Below, in pieces: positions 16,759 to 25,009 of a stretch of 64,000 nt of DNA. The notes beneath the pieces are model-generated. The model did not search any database and was not told where the DNA came from. It saw only the letters and a list, made by a program, of their open reading frames with translations. The stretch spans positions 496,001-560,000 of the forward strand of contig NZ_CANMYE010000002.1 of NCBI RefSeq assembly GCF_947502065.1, written 5' to 3'. The stretch comes from an uncultured Pseudoteredinibacter sp. Its GTDB lineage: Bacteria > Pseudomonadota > Gammaproteobacteria > Pseudomonadales > Cellvibrionaceae. Every line of letters begins with the position of its first letter. Position 1 is the stretch's first letter. Made by a program: the position numbers and the translations under genes.

Positions 16759-17916
16759 ATGACAGTTCTGGATTCGATAAAAAAAGTCGCCAGCGCAAAA
16801 ATTGAGGAGGCCACCGGCTTACCATTTGCCGCCTACTCAGACGAAGAAGTTTACCAATTAGAAATGGAAAAGATTTATCGCAATGATTGGGTATTCGTCT
16901 GTAATGAGGGCGAAGTTGCTAATCCCGGCGATTACTACGCCTTAACCATTGCCGATGAACCTATTATTATTATTCGCGGTAGAGATGGCGAGCTACGGGC
17001 CATGTCCAATGTATGCCGCCATCGCGGGACGCCACTAAACGATGAAGGTTTTGGCAATAAAGGTCGCATGGTTTGCCCTTATCATGCATGGACCTATACC
17101 GATCAAGGAAAGCTGATTGGCGTACCTCACCCTGGAATTATTGCGGTAGACAAAGAAAAACACTGCCTACCTCATTTCAAATTGGAAAGCTGGCATGGCT
17201 TGGTATTTGTGAATATCAATGGCAATGCCGAAGCCTTGAGTGAGCGCTATTCTGGCATAGAGAAGTATTTGCAACGTTACAATATCGGTTCTTTTGATAA
17301 AGGTGTTGGCGGCGAAAATGAATACTGGGAGACCAATTGGAAGCTAGCCGTAGAGAATGGCATTGAAAGCTACCATCTATTTAAAGTTCACCAAGAAACC
17401 CTTGAAGTTAACACTCCGACGCGTGAAGCATTTTACATCGAAGGCAAACCGGATTGGACTTTGACGGGCGGAAATTTGGTCGGTGAAAGTCGTAGCTTTA
17501 CAGAAAATGCCATGATGGCCTTAATGCCCAAATCACAGCAACGCCTATGGGAACACTATGTGCTGTTTAGCTTACCGCCGAATTTTGTTGGAATTTTGCT
17601 TGGTGACACTCTCGGTTATTTATCGGTAATTCCTGTTGACGCTAACAACTCTATTATTCGAGCAGGCACTATTTCTTCTAGCAAAATTAACCCTGGGGCA
17701 GGAGAGCAAGAGTTCGTTGAGGCCTTTTTCGCTGAAGACAAGTGGATCTGTGAGCGCAATCAAAAAGCCATGAAATCCCGCCATGGGGAGCCAGGAAAAC
17801 TGGTTGAGCTGGAGCAGGTGGTTGTGGACTTCCACCACTATCTGGCTGAGCGTCTATTCGATACCAAGATCGATAGCCATATCGTTGATGAAAGAGCCAA
17901 GCCGCTGATGGATTAA
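16759..17916 (+). CDS. Rieske non-heme iron oxygenase, alpha subunit
   Basis: About 385 residues. The Rieske [2Fe-2S] motif is C86-x-H88 ... C106-x2-H109 (VCRHRG and CPYHAW). The mononuclear iron motif is E203-x2-H206-x4-H211 (ESYHLFKVH), with a further acidic ligand probably in the VVVDFHH region. These enzymes hydroxylate, demethylate or dihydroxylate their substrate using electrons from a reductase. An ATG also exists at 16753, but the AAGGAG touches it; the ATG at 16759 has ideal spacing. No beta subunit is seen, so it is a homomeric type. The flavoprotein at 19545 is a possible electron donor; no ferredoxin gene is present in the window. Confidence 0.92.
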   Translation: MTVLDSIKKVASAKIEEATGLPFAAYSDEEVYQLEMEKIYRNDWVFVCNEGEVANPGDYYALTIADEPIIIIRGRDGELRAMSNVCRHRGTPLNDEGFGNKGRMVCPYHAWTYTDQGKLIGVPHPGIIAVDKEKHCLPHFKLESWHGLVFVNINGNAEALSERYSGIEKYLQRYNIGSFDKGVGGENEYWETNWKLAVENGIESYHLFKVHQETLEVNTPTREAFYIEGKPDWTLTGGNLVGESRSFTENAMMALMPKSQQRLWEHYVLFSLPPNFVGILLGDTLGYLSVIPVDANNSIIRAGTISSSKINPGAGEQEFVEAFFAEDKWICERNQKAMKSRHGEPGKLVELEQVVVDFHHYLAERLFDTKIDSHIVDERAKPLMD

Positions 17917-17936
17917 GCCCCCCAAACGGAGAGAGA

Positions 17937-18221
17937 GGGGTCAGAACCCATGGGTTCTGACCCCAGATGCCTGCACGATTTTTCAGTAAATACCTAAGCG
18001 CAGCGAAGCCCCGCATGGGCAACATGCCAACCCCATCGCAGCAGATACATCACGGCTCCGAAACGGGGTCAGAACCTATGGGTTCTGACCCCAGGTGCCT
18101 GTACGATTTTTAAGTAAATACCTAAGCGCAGCGAAGCTCCGCATGGGCAACTTGCCAACCTCATCGCAGCAGATACATCGCGACTCCGAAAACCGGGTCA
18201 GAACCCTTGGGTTCTGACCCC
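17937..18221. repeat. Tandem repeat with 28-bp palindromes (GGGGTCAGAACCCA and its complement)
   Basis: Palindromes lie at 17937-17964 (a perfect 14+14 inverted repeat), 18065-18092 and 18194-18221 (each with slight changes). The two roughly 100-bp intervals between them are near identical to each other and include CCTAAGCGCAGCGAAG and CATCGCAGCAGATACATC. The unit is therefore about 128 bp, present two full times plus a final palindrome. The outer bases GGGGTCAGA/TCTGACCCC are shared with the 9.5-kb repeat array. It fills most of the gap between the Rieske gene and the monooxygenase promoter. The palindromes could also act as transcript-end hairpins for the Rieske gene. Confidence 0.9.
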
Positions 18222-18249
18222 AGCTTGGGATCTTTCATCAGCCAACATC

Positions 18250-18292
18250 TATACAAATATTCACTTCCACCCTATAATCGAACGAACGTTCA
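18250..18292 (+). promoter_or_regulatory. Promoter of the luciferase-like monooxygenase gene with operator site D
   Basis: TATACA (-35, 18250-18255), a 17-bp spacer and a consensus TATAAT (-10, 18273-18278) are followed at once by operator D, CGAACGAACGTTCA (18279-18292), over the expected start of transcription. The ATG is at 18312. This is the clearest promoter/operator pair of the regulon and shows the same order (-10 then operator) as the leftward promoter at site C. Confidence 0.72.
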
Positions 18293-18311
18293 TACCATTA
18301 GAGGATTAGCA

Positions 18312-19445
18312 ATGAAGGCCCATATACTTGTACAGCCCTATATGCGCAGCAAAGGTGAAGATGTCGAGCTTCCTGGTGGCGACCCAGATCGCTTTGAAAC
18401 GCTGCTACAGCGCACCACAGAACAGATGCAATTCGCCGACCAGAATGGCTTTGCTGGCTTCTGTATGACTGAGCACCACTTTCAGGTTGAGGGCATTGAA
18501 ACCACCACCAACCCACTACTGTGGAACCTGCACATTGCCCAACACACTGAGAACCTAATGGTTGGCCAGGTAGGCATGGCACTGACCGCCCATCACCCAA
18601 TGCGCCTAGCAGAAGACTTGGCGATGCTAGATCACATGACGAATGGCCGCCTATTCTGTGGCTTCGTGCGTGGCAACACCCCACGCTGGCTTAACAATTT
18701 ATCCCAGCACTTGGATATCACTACCACCCAGTCCGATCGTTCAAAAGCAGATGCCCGAAATCGCCGCTTGATGGAAGAGTCTTGGCAGGTGATCAAAAAA
18801 GCTTGGACCAATAAAACCTTTAACCACTATGGCGAGTTCTGGGACATCCCCCCAACTGACATCACTTGGCCATTCCCGCCAACCAAAGCCTGGGGCGGAG
18901 AAGACGCACTGGATGAGAACGACCGCCTGAAAAAGACCGGCATCGTACCTCGCCCACGGGTTCGTGAAGGCCGTGACTTCCCACCGCTGTATGTGCCTTT
19001 CTCGTGGTCAATGGAAACCGCTAAGTTCTGGGCCAAAGAAGGCGCCAAGCTGGTTGCATTTGTAGCCAAAGAAGAATTTATCGATATGACCATGGACCTG
19101 TATATCGAGGAAGCCCATAGACATGGTCACACCGAGTGCACCGTAGGTAACACTTTGGTGCTCGGGGGTCACTTAACCATTGGTTCAAACGAAGCCCAAG
19201 CTGAACAACACTATCGCGATTTCGAAGAGTTGTTTAACTTTGCCTACAATGCCCCGCCTTACAATGTACCCATGGGGCGTGTTTGGAAAGGAACCGTTAA
19301 CCAGGTTATTGATCAAGTTGGTGCACTAAAAGAAAAGTATGGCACTGAAGAATTTGTATGCTGGCACCATGTTGGTTACTTTGAGCAGGAAGAAGAACTA
19401 GAAATGTTGGATAACTTCTCCCAAGTTATTAAAGCCGTTTCTTAG
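18312..19445 (+). CDS. LLM-class (luciferase-like) flavin-dependent monooxygenase
   Basis: A 377-residue TIM-barrel flavin monooxygenase; TEHHF (about 56-60), GMALTAHHPMRLAEDLAMLD and GRLFCGFVRG are typical of bacterial luciferase relatives. Such enzymes take reduced flavin from a separate reductase and oxygenate their substrate; type II Baeyer-Villiger monooxygenases and alkane or sulfonate monooxygenases belong here. The frame is open upstream to 18207 through repeat DNA, but the ATG at 18312 has GAGGA six bases before it and follows a clear promoter. The operator upstream matches that of the flavin reductase gene at 7072, its likely partner. The substrate and the exact reaction are unknown. 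Confidence 0.9.
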   Translation: MKAHILVQPYMRSKGEDVELPGGDPDRFETLLQRTTEQMQFADQNGFAGFCMTEHHFQVEGIETTTNPLLWNLHIAQHTENLMVGQVGMALTAHHPMRLAEDLAMLDHMTNGRLFCGFVRGNTPRWLNNLSQHLDITTTQSDRSKADARNRRLMEESWQVIKKAWTNKTFNHYGEFWDIPPTDITWPFPPTKAWGGEDALDENDRLKKTGIVPRPRVREGRDFPPLYVPFSWSMETAKFWAKEGAKLVAFVAKEEFIDMTMDLYIEEAHRHGHTECTVGNTLVLGGHLTIGSNEAQAEQHYRDFEELFNFAYNAPPYNVPMGRVWKGTVNQVIDQVGALKEKYGTEEFVCWHHVGYFEQEEELEMLDNFSQVIKAVS

Positions 19446-19453
19446 TAAACGCC

Positions 19454-19479
19454 TAGGCCGGGCTGTTTTGCCCGGCCTA
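19454..19479 (+). terminator. GC-rich hairpin after the monooxygenase gene
   Basis: TAGGCCGGGC and GCCCGGCCTA form a perfect 10-bp stem with a 6-base loop just past the stop codon at 19445. No T-run follows, so it may be a weak terminator or a transcript-stabilising hairpin before the downstream flavoprotein gene. Confidence 0.5.
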
Positions 19480-19544
19480 TCTGGGTCGTCGCTAGCTTCT
19501 CTCTAGCCCTCTGAAAACATCAAAACCCACTCGGAATTTTTAGC

Positions 19545-20777
19545 ATGCATTGTGTAATTGTCGGCGCCTCTCACGCTGCGGCGCAACTTGTCGCCAGCTT
19601 AAGACAACTTGGCTGGACCGGCCCTATAACTCTTATCGGCGAAGAAGCCTTGCTTCCCTTTCAACGGCCGCCATTATCCAAAGCATTTTTAAGTGGTGAG
19701 CTCGCAGAAGACAAATTACTGATTCGTCCGGCGTCAGCATACGAAAAGCTGGATGTGACCCTGAGGCTTGCTTGCAAAGTAATTAGTATTGATCGCGACC
19801 ACAAGCAACTAAAGCTCAGCGATGGCGAGCTTCTAAACTACGACAAGCTAGTTCTATGTACCGGCGCTCGACCTAGACTGCTACCATTAAGCGGCGCACA
19901 TCTTCCAGAAGTACACTATTTGCGCAGTGCCGAGGACAGCAAATGCATACAAAAGCAATTTAAGAAAAACATGCGCGTAGTCGTCATCGGTGGCGGCTAT
20001 ATAGGATTAGAAACCGCAGCCTCGCTCAACAAACTCGGAGCCGACGTTACCGTATTGGAAGCGGGCGATCGAATTCTGCAACGTGTTACCGCTAGCGACG
20101 TTTCTGATTTTTATTGCAACAAACACCAGCGCGAAGGCGTGAAGGTTCTCAGCAAAGTTCAATTAGAATCCATCAAGGGCGAACATAAAGTCGAAGCTGT
20201 ACTTTGCGCCGATGGTCGAGTGTTGCCAGCAGATATGGTTATTATTGGTATCGGCGTTATACCCAACACCGAGCTCGCCGAAGCGGCAGGCTTAAGCATC
20301 GATAACGGTATCGTTGTTGACGAGCAAGGCCGCAGCAGCGATATGGATATATTCTCAGCCGGCGATTGCTGCTCATACCCACACCCCAAGCTCAATAGCC
20401 AAGTTCGCCTAGAGTCAGTACCCAGCGCCAATGACACGGCAAGAATTATTGCGTCCACTCTATGCAATAAGCCTCTACCAAATATCGAACACCCTTGGTT
20501 TTGGTCAGACCAATATGACGTAAAACTGCAAATAGCTGGTTTTAATATGGGCTATAGCGACTACGTAGTGCGCGGTAATCCAGAAGAAGAAAACTTTAGC
20601 GTCTGGTATTTCAAGGCGAAGCGTTTAATTGCTGCGGATTGTATCAACCGCCCGAAAGATTTTATGGCGGCAAAGCAGCTATTAAAGCTTGGCTACTCAG
20701 CCACAGTTGAAGACTTAGCAAATGATGAGCTGGAACTTAAAGAACTGATTGAGCTGGCGAAACTCAGTGTAAAATAG
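19545..20777 (+). CDS. FAD-dependent NAD(P)H ferredoxin/rubredoxin-type reductase
   Basis: A 410-residue flavoprotein of the BphA4/ferredoxin-reductase family. The FAD-binding N-terminus reads VIVGASHAAAQLV (GxSxAA variant), followed by PFQRPPLSK typical of the family; the NAD-binding motif VVIGGGYIGLETAA is near 146-159; the second FAD motif is IFSAGDCC near 266; a C-terminal reductase domain contains WFWSDQYDVKLQIAG. It passes electrons from NAD(P)H to a ferredoxin or rubredoxin that serves an oxygenase. The neighbouring Rieske oxygenase (16759) is the plausible consumer. It follows the monooxygenase by 99 bp with a hairpin between, so it may share that promoter. Confidence 0.92.
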   Translation: MHCVIVGASHAAAQLVASLRQLGWTGPITLIGEEALLPFQRPPLSKAFLSGELAEDKLLIRPASAYEKLDVTLRLACKVISIDRDHKQLKLSDGELLNYDKLVLCTGARPRLLPLSGAHLPEVHYLRSAEDSKCIQKQFKKNMRVVVIGGGYIGLETAASLNKLGADVTVLEAGDRILQRVTASDVSDFYCNKHQREGVKVLSKVQLESIKGEHKVEAVLCADGRVLPADMVIIGIGVIPNTELAEAAGLSIDNGIVVDEQGRSSDMDIFSAGDCCSYPHPKLNSQVRLESVPSANDTARIIASTLCNKPLPNIEHPWFWSDQYDVKLQIAGFNMGYSDYVVRGNPEEENFSVWYFKAKRLIAADCINRPKDFMAAKQLLKLGYSATVEDLANDELELKELIELAKLSVK

Positions 20778-20783
20778 AGCAAG

Positions 20784-20820
20784 TGGAAACATGCTAGCTT
20801 ACCAAGTTAGCATGTTTCCA
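20784..20820. terminator. Long hairpin between convergent genes
   Basis: TGGAAACATGCTA and TAGCATGTTTCCA pair perfectly and the stem continues inward with one mismatch to a loop of three bases. It lies between the stops of the flavoprotein gene (20777) and the leftward DUF1501 gene (20837). No U-run is seen on either side, so its efficiency as a terminator is uncertain. Confidence 0.55.
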
Positions 20821-20836
20821 GCACTTAAAGCCGAGC

Positions 20837-22408
20837 CTATCGATTATCAGCTTCTATTTCCTGGTCCTCAGAATCTACAACATCCATGCGTCGGTGATAA
20901 CTTTTTGCAAGTAAAGCGAGCCCACCCATAGTTACAGCAGATGCGGCAGCCCCCATTGTTGGCACCGCTGTCGCCGAGCCCGGTGCACTAGCAGGTAGCA
21001 CAGTCACATCGCTAGACTTAAGCGCAAAGCCTACCGGTACCTTGCGGTGCTCTATACCACCAAACTTCTCAATATTTGGCAAAAGCGTTTTAACATCACT
21101 ACCTTCGACGCCATACCAGATAGCCAATTCTGCAAACATTTCATCAAGTGGCATAGAGGGAATTAACATTCCGTCACCACCGTCAAGTGGATTATTATTG
21201 CCTAACTCAAGGCTAGGGAACTCTCCAAATACTTTTCCACCATCAACTGGCTCGCCCATCACAATGGCATTTCCTCCCCACCCGTGATCAGATCCATTAC
21301 CGTTCGACGTTAAAGTACGTCCGAAATCAGAGCCGGTAAAGGTGATTACTCGATCCTCTACATTTAGCTCCTCCAAGGCTCTTTGAAACTCAAACAAAGC
21401 CTTACTTAAAATTGACAGCATTTTGGGATGCTTATCCAACAAGCCGTCATGATGATCCCAACCAATGTAACGCAAAAAGTAGGTTTGCTGCTGCAAATTC
21501 ATTTGATCAGCACTGGCTATAGACTCTGCCACCTTTTTAAGCTGCTGAGACAAATTACTGTCTGAAAAGGCGCTACTCAGTGTTACCGTGTTGGTAGCCG
21601 CCTTAAACCTCTCGTGCTGTGCCTGAGACTCTCGAGTTTGTGCAATATAAGCAGCGCGCATTGGGTCATCGCCATAGCTTTGATTCAGCATCGCTTCAAA
21701 GCCTGCGAGAAGTGCGTTGTTTAAAGCCTGATTGGCTGGCGTACTTTTATCTTTTACCGCCAAGCCAACACTGCCCTTTTTGTTAACCGTATAGTGAGTG
21801 CTGTCGGCTCCGTTTTGTAAAATATTACTTCCCGCCAATGATATATTCATCGGTATTTGATTAGCTTGGCGATTGGCCTGTACTGAATCGGCAAAACGCC
21901 CAAACCAGCCGGTGTTAGTTCGCTCGTCTGGCCTACCCGTTAGCCAATGCTTAAACTGATCTGAGTGCGACAACAAGCCCAAAGGCAATTTGGCAGTGCC
22001 CGCCTGCATCCCTGCCCGATCCACAGGCTCAACGAGAGGCCCAACATTGGCAACGAAAGAGAGCTTCTTATTATTAAATAAGCTCTGTACTTCAGGCATT
22101 GCCTTATGCACACCAAAGCTGCGACCTTCACTATCGCTAAAGCCATTTAAACTCAGTAAATCAGCCAGAGGGACCGCCAAGTTATCACGAGTGCTACTGT
22201 ATTGGGCGTAATGGCTTGCACTTGTTGGCACCAGCATATTGAAGCTGTCGTTACCGCCATCCAGCATAATGTAAACCAAAACCTTGTTATTACTTTTAAG
22301 CGGTACCTTTTGCAGGCTTTGAGCGATTGAAAACTGAGGCGCTATGGAACCCATTGCAGCCGCTGAAGCACTACTGGCAGCAAGAAAATTACGACGTGAC
22401 ACTTTCAT
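20837..22408 (-). CDS. DUF1501 protein, Tat-exported
   Basis: About 523 residues. The N-terminus carries a twin-arginine signal (SRRNFLAASSASAA) followed by a hydrophobic stretch ending near SIAQ. The body has DUF1501 (sulfatase/phosphatase-fold-like) signatures: YIMLDGGNDSFNMLVP, GWFGRFAD, and TGSDFGRTLTSNGNGSDHGWGG. A second hydrophobic Ala/Gly segment lies near the C-terminus (about 475-505), possibly an anchor. The function of the family is not established; it almost always pairs with DUF1800, as here. The ATG at 22408 has GGAGG seven bases upstream; an ATG at 22411 overlaps the upstream stop. The pair is convergent with the catabolic island and probably not part of its regulon. Confidence 0.9.
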   Translation of the reverse strand: MKVSRRNFLAASSASAAAMGSIAPQFSIAQSLQKVPLKSNNKVLVYIMLDGGNDSFNMLVPTSASHYAQYSSTRDNLAVPLADLLSLNGFSDSEGRSFGVHKAMPEVQSLFNNKKLSFVANVGPLVEPVDRAGMQAGTAKLPLGLLSHSDQFKHWLTGRPDERTNTGWFGRFADSVQANRQANQIPMNISLAGSNILQNGADSTHYTVNKKGSVGLAVKDKSTPANQALNNALLAGFEAMLNQSYGDDPMRAAYIAQTRESQAQHERFKAATNTVTLSSAFSDSNLSQQLKKVAESIASADQMNLQQQTYFLRYIGWDHHDGLLDKHPKMLSILSKALFEFQRALEELNVEDRVITFTGSDFGRTLTSNGNGSDHGWGGNAIVMGEPVDGGKVFGEFPSLELGNNNPLDGGDGMLIPSMPLDEMFAELAIWYGVEGSDVKTLLPNIEKFGGIEHRKVPVGFALKSSDVTVLPASAPGSATAVPTMGAAASAVTMGGLALLAKSYHRRMDVVDSEDQEIEADNR

Positions 22409-22410
22409 CA

Positions 22411-24183
22411 TTAAGCCTCCATCACTGTAAATTCAGGTGATGCAGCAATCATAAAAACTATGGTTTGCATAACCCACTCGCCATTGGTTTGATAAGTACT
22501 AATGGCATTTAGGATGTGCGGCTTCACTGGTAGATTACTCTTTGCCGTCAGCAATATGCCTACCTCTTCGATTAAGGCATCATGATTTGCAGGGCTATTG
22601 GCTCGAGCTGCATAAGCTGACAAATTCAAATTTAAGCGATTATCTAATTTATCGAAAAGCTTAACTTCATCCAATTCAGGAATATTAAAAATATTATTCT
22701 CTCTACTAACCTCCGTGCTAACTGAGGCCAAAGCCCCAGCAAATAGCCAGTCGTAAAGCACGTTCACATAGGCAATAGATGTTGCCGAATCGTGCAATTC
22801 AAATTCCGGCGCTACCAAATCCAACTGCTCCAATGCTCCGTGAGGCACATAGTCAGGCTTATAAAAATTAAATACCGTCGGCGAGCTCAGCGGGTTATGT
22901 CGCAAGGAAAACAGAGTATCCTCAGCTGTCATCCAGTATTTTTTACTGGTATTATCGGCAGAGAACGCTAACAAAATTTGACTCAGACGCAGGCTCGGAG
23001 ATTTTAGCTTTTGAGCTTGTACTTCCTTAGCCCCTTGACTATAAGCAGAAGGGAATCTTTGTGCGGCCACCGTGTTGGTTAGAGGATAAGTCAACACAGC
23101 TTCAACCGTAGCTTTCAAATCACCATCGCTTCCAAAGGCATTCGCCACATGTTGAATATAGGCGCCACTCGGATTGGAGGTCACTAACTGTTGAATCAGT
23201 TTTTTGGCGACAAACACACGAGTATTAGGGTGTTCAACCAATTTATCGACAGCGCTGCGTATCTCAACAGCTCCATTTACATTAGCGGGCAATTGTAGAT
23301 AACCATCCAGTAGAGATTTTGCTCCGCGATCATGGAAAGCCTCATCGACCTCCATGGGGTCTACCATATTTACGTAGGGAACCGTTTTATATGATTTGCT
23401 GACAGAATCGACAAAGCTTACACTGGTTCCATTCAAGGCAGCCTTATCCCAAAAAGGCGTCGTCCACTCATACTCATAATTCGCAGCTTTAATGCCAGTA
23501 AACACCCGAGCCAATTCTTTAATGTCGTCATTATCGTAAGTAGGAATATCCTTTCCCGCGAGTTGTTTTCGGCTACCATCAGGGTTTAGTTCAAACAAGC
23601 CAATGGTAAAAAGCTGAAGAATTTCCCTAGCATAGTTTTCGTCAGGATGAATATTTGCTTCCTTTTTACGATTATTCATATGGGTTAAATAGACGCCCAT
23701 ACAAGGATGCATACTAACGTCAAACAGTAGCTCTTTATAGTTACCGAAGGCATGCTTATATAGCAGGTCGTAATAACTTCCTAGACCCACCGCGTCCAAC
23801 TCCAATGCGGAGTTATCGGACAGCACCAAAATTTCACTTAAGGCCTGAGCCACTCTGCGACGCAAAATATCGGAGTTATTATTCTCAATACAACGCTGCC
23901 ACCACGCCATACGAAAATACCATTTATATGGCAAACATGGGTTGTTGTTGTCTCCATTTAACTTACTCTCATCGTTAGCGGCTTTCGCTAGACACTGAGA
24001 GCGAAAGTCTTGCCAGATGGAGTTAGTCGACGACTGATAGTGATCATTTGCTAAAGCTGGAGCATTAAGCTGAGTGCCTAACCAATTGCTAATACCGTCA
24101 GTGGACACTTGCTGCAACAAGGCCTGATCGTAGCCAAGAGTTGCCTGCATAAGAAATCGAGATGTTTCCAATAATGAATTCAT
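22411..24183 (-). CDS. DUF1800 family protein
   Basis: A 590-residue protein with the DUF1800 pattern: LLETSRFLMQATLGYD at the start, RMAWWQRCIENN, MHPCMGVYLTHMNNRKKEANIHPDENYAREILQLFTIGL in the middle (quoted by parts), and SPTVFNFYKPDY near the C-terminal third. The biochemical role is unknown. It has no obvious signal peptide, while its DUF1501 partner has a Tat signal, so co-export as a complex is possible but unproven. Stop and start of the two genes touch (TAATG). A 208-bp leader region with a small hairpin precedes the gene. Confidence 0.9.
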   Translation of the reverse strand: MNSLLETSRFLMQATLGYDQALLQQVSTDGISNWLGTQLNAPALANDHYQSSTNSIWQDFRSQCLAKAANDESKLNGDNNNPCLPYKWYFRMAWWQRCIENNNSDILRRRVAQALSEILVLSDNSALELDAVGLGSYYDLLYKHAFGNYKELLFDVSMHPCMGVYLTHMNNRKKEANIHPDENYAREILQLFTIGLFELNPDGSRKQLAGKDIPTYDNDDIKELARVFTGIKAANYEYEWTTPFWDKAALNGTSVSFVDSVSKSYKTVPYVNMVDPMEVDEAFHDRGAKSLLDGYLQLPANVNGAVEIRSAVDKLVEHPNTRVFVAKKLIQQLVTSNPSGAYIQHVANAFGSDGDLKATVEAVLTYPLTNTVAAQRFPSAYSQGAKEVQAQKLKSPSLRLSQILLAFSADNTSKKYWMTAEDTLFSLRHNPLSSPTVFNFYKPDYVPHGALEQLDLVAPEFELHDSATSIAYVNVLYDWLFAGALASVSTEVSRENNIFNIPELDEVKLFDKLDNRLNLNLSAYAARANSPANHDALIEEVGILLTAKSNLPVKPHILNAISTYQTNGEWVMQTIVFMIAASPEFTVMEA

Positions 24184-24216
24184 AGCTAACTACTACTAGA
24201 AAGAGGAAGTAATGTT

Positions 24217-24242
24217 TTTTGCGTCGATTTTTCGATGCAAAA
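24217..24242. other. Small AT-rich hairpin in the DUF1800 leader
   Basis: TTTTGCGTCGA (24217-24227) and TCGATGCAAAA (24232-24242) pair with one G-T mismatch around a 4-base loop. It lies in the 208-bp gap (24184-24391) between the PNPOx-like gene and the DUF1800 gene, where nothing else is seen. It could be a weak terminator of the upstream transcript or a leader structure. Confidence 0.35.
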
Positions 24243-24391
24243 GGAGTGTAGTTGGCTAAATTAGGACTTACTGAAAAAACTTACTTCCTGTGATGAAGCA
24301 CAAGAAAGTGAAATGTTCGTAAAAATGGAAACGAGAAATACTCATGAAATCTATACTGTATAAAGCACTGTTGGGGTAAGACTAACTGCGG

Positions 24392-24997
24392 TTAAATATC
24401 CTTCATATAACGCTGAATCATATCTCTTTGAGTCTCTGGCTCACCCTCAAGCCTCAACTGATCTTTCATCATTTGCGCCATTGTCGGAAATTCGTCACGC
24501 TTAATCTGTGAGACAGCATCCCACAATCTTGATCTCATCAGAGCCTTTGCACAGTGCAAAAATACTTCTTCAACCTGCAAAACAATACAACTTATCGCAG
24601 GCTTAGCTTGATCTTCAAAATAGGAAAGATAACTTTGATCGGCACTGATGTTTGCACGACCGTTAACCCTAAGGGTTTCATCAACCCCTGGAATCAGAAA
24701 TAAACAACCTGCCCTCTGCGTCTCTACGATATTCACCAGGCTATCAATGCGATTATTCCCTTTAGCATCGGGAATCAAAATACAATTCTCGTCTTTAACA
24801 TAAACGAAACCAGGCGAACCCCCGCGTGGAGAACAATCTAACTCCCCCACGGCATTATTCGTAGAGAGCAACATAAAGGGCGAGTGAGCAATAAAATTAA
24901 TCGCGTGTTTCTCCAAACCAGCCAGCTGCTTGTCTTTAGCTCTCCCAGCTGGAAAGCCATATATCTCACGCAACTCTTCTTCTGTTTGAATAAACAT
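24392..24997 (-). CDS. Pyridoxamine 5'-phosphate oxidase family (FMN-binding split-barrel) protein
   Basis: A 201-residue split-barrel protein of the subgroup annotated as MSMEG_1061-type FMN-dependent PPOx. The N-terminus has a short helical part (IYGFPAGRAKDKQL), then the FMN-binding core with LLSTNNAVGELDCSPRGGSPGFVYV, NRIDSLVNIVETQRAGCLFLIPGVDETLRVNG, and the C-terminal HCAKALMRSRLWD motif. Members bind FMN or F420 and act in reduction of small molecules; the exact substrate is unknown. It follows the CNNM/CBS gene by 12 bp and is probably co-transcribed. Confidence 0.88.
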   Translation of the reverse strand: MFIQTEEELREIYGFPAGRAKDKQLAGLEKHAINFIAHSPFMLLSTNNAVGELDCSPRGGSPGFVYVKDENCILIPDAKGNNRIDSLVNIVETQRAGCLFLIPGVDETLRVNGRANISADQSYLSYFEDQAKPAISCIVLQVEEVFLHCAKALMRSRLWDAVSQIKRDEFPTMAQMMKDQLRLEGEPETQRDMIQRYMKDI

Positions 24998-25009
24998 GAT
25001 TATCTCTCT

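Noticed and set aside
18207..18311. N-terminal extension of the LLM monooxygenase
   Set aside because: It would cover repeat DNA, the promoter and the operator; the ATG at 18312 is well placed.
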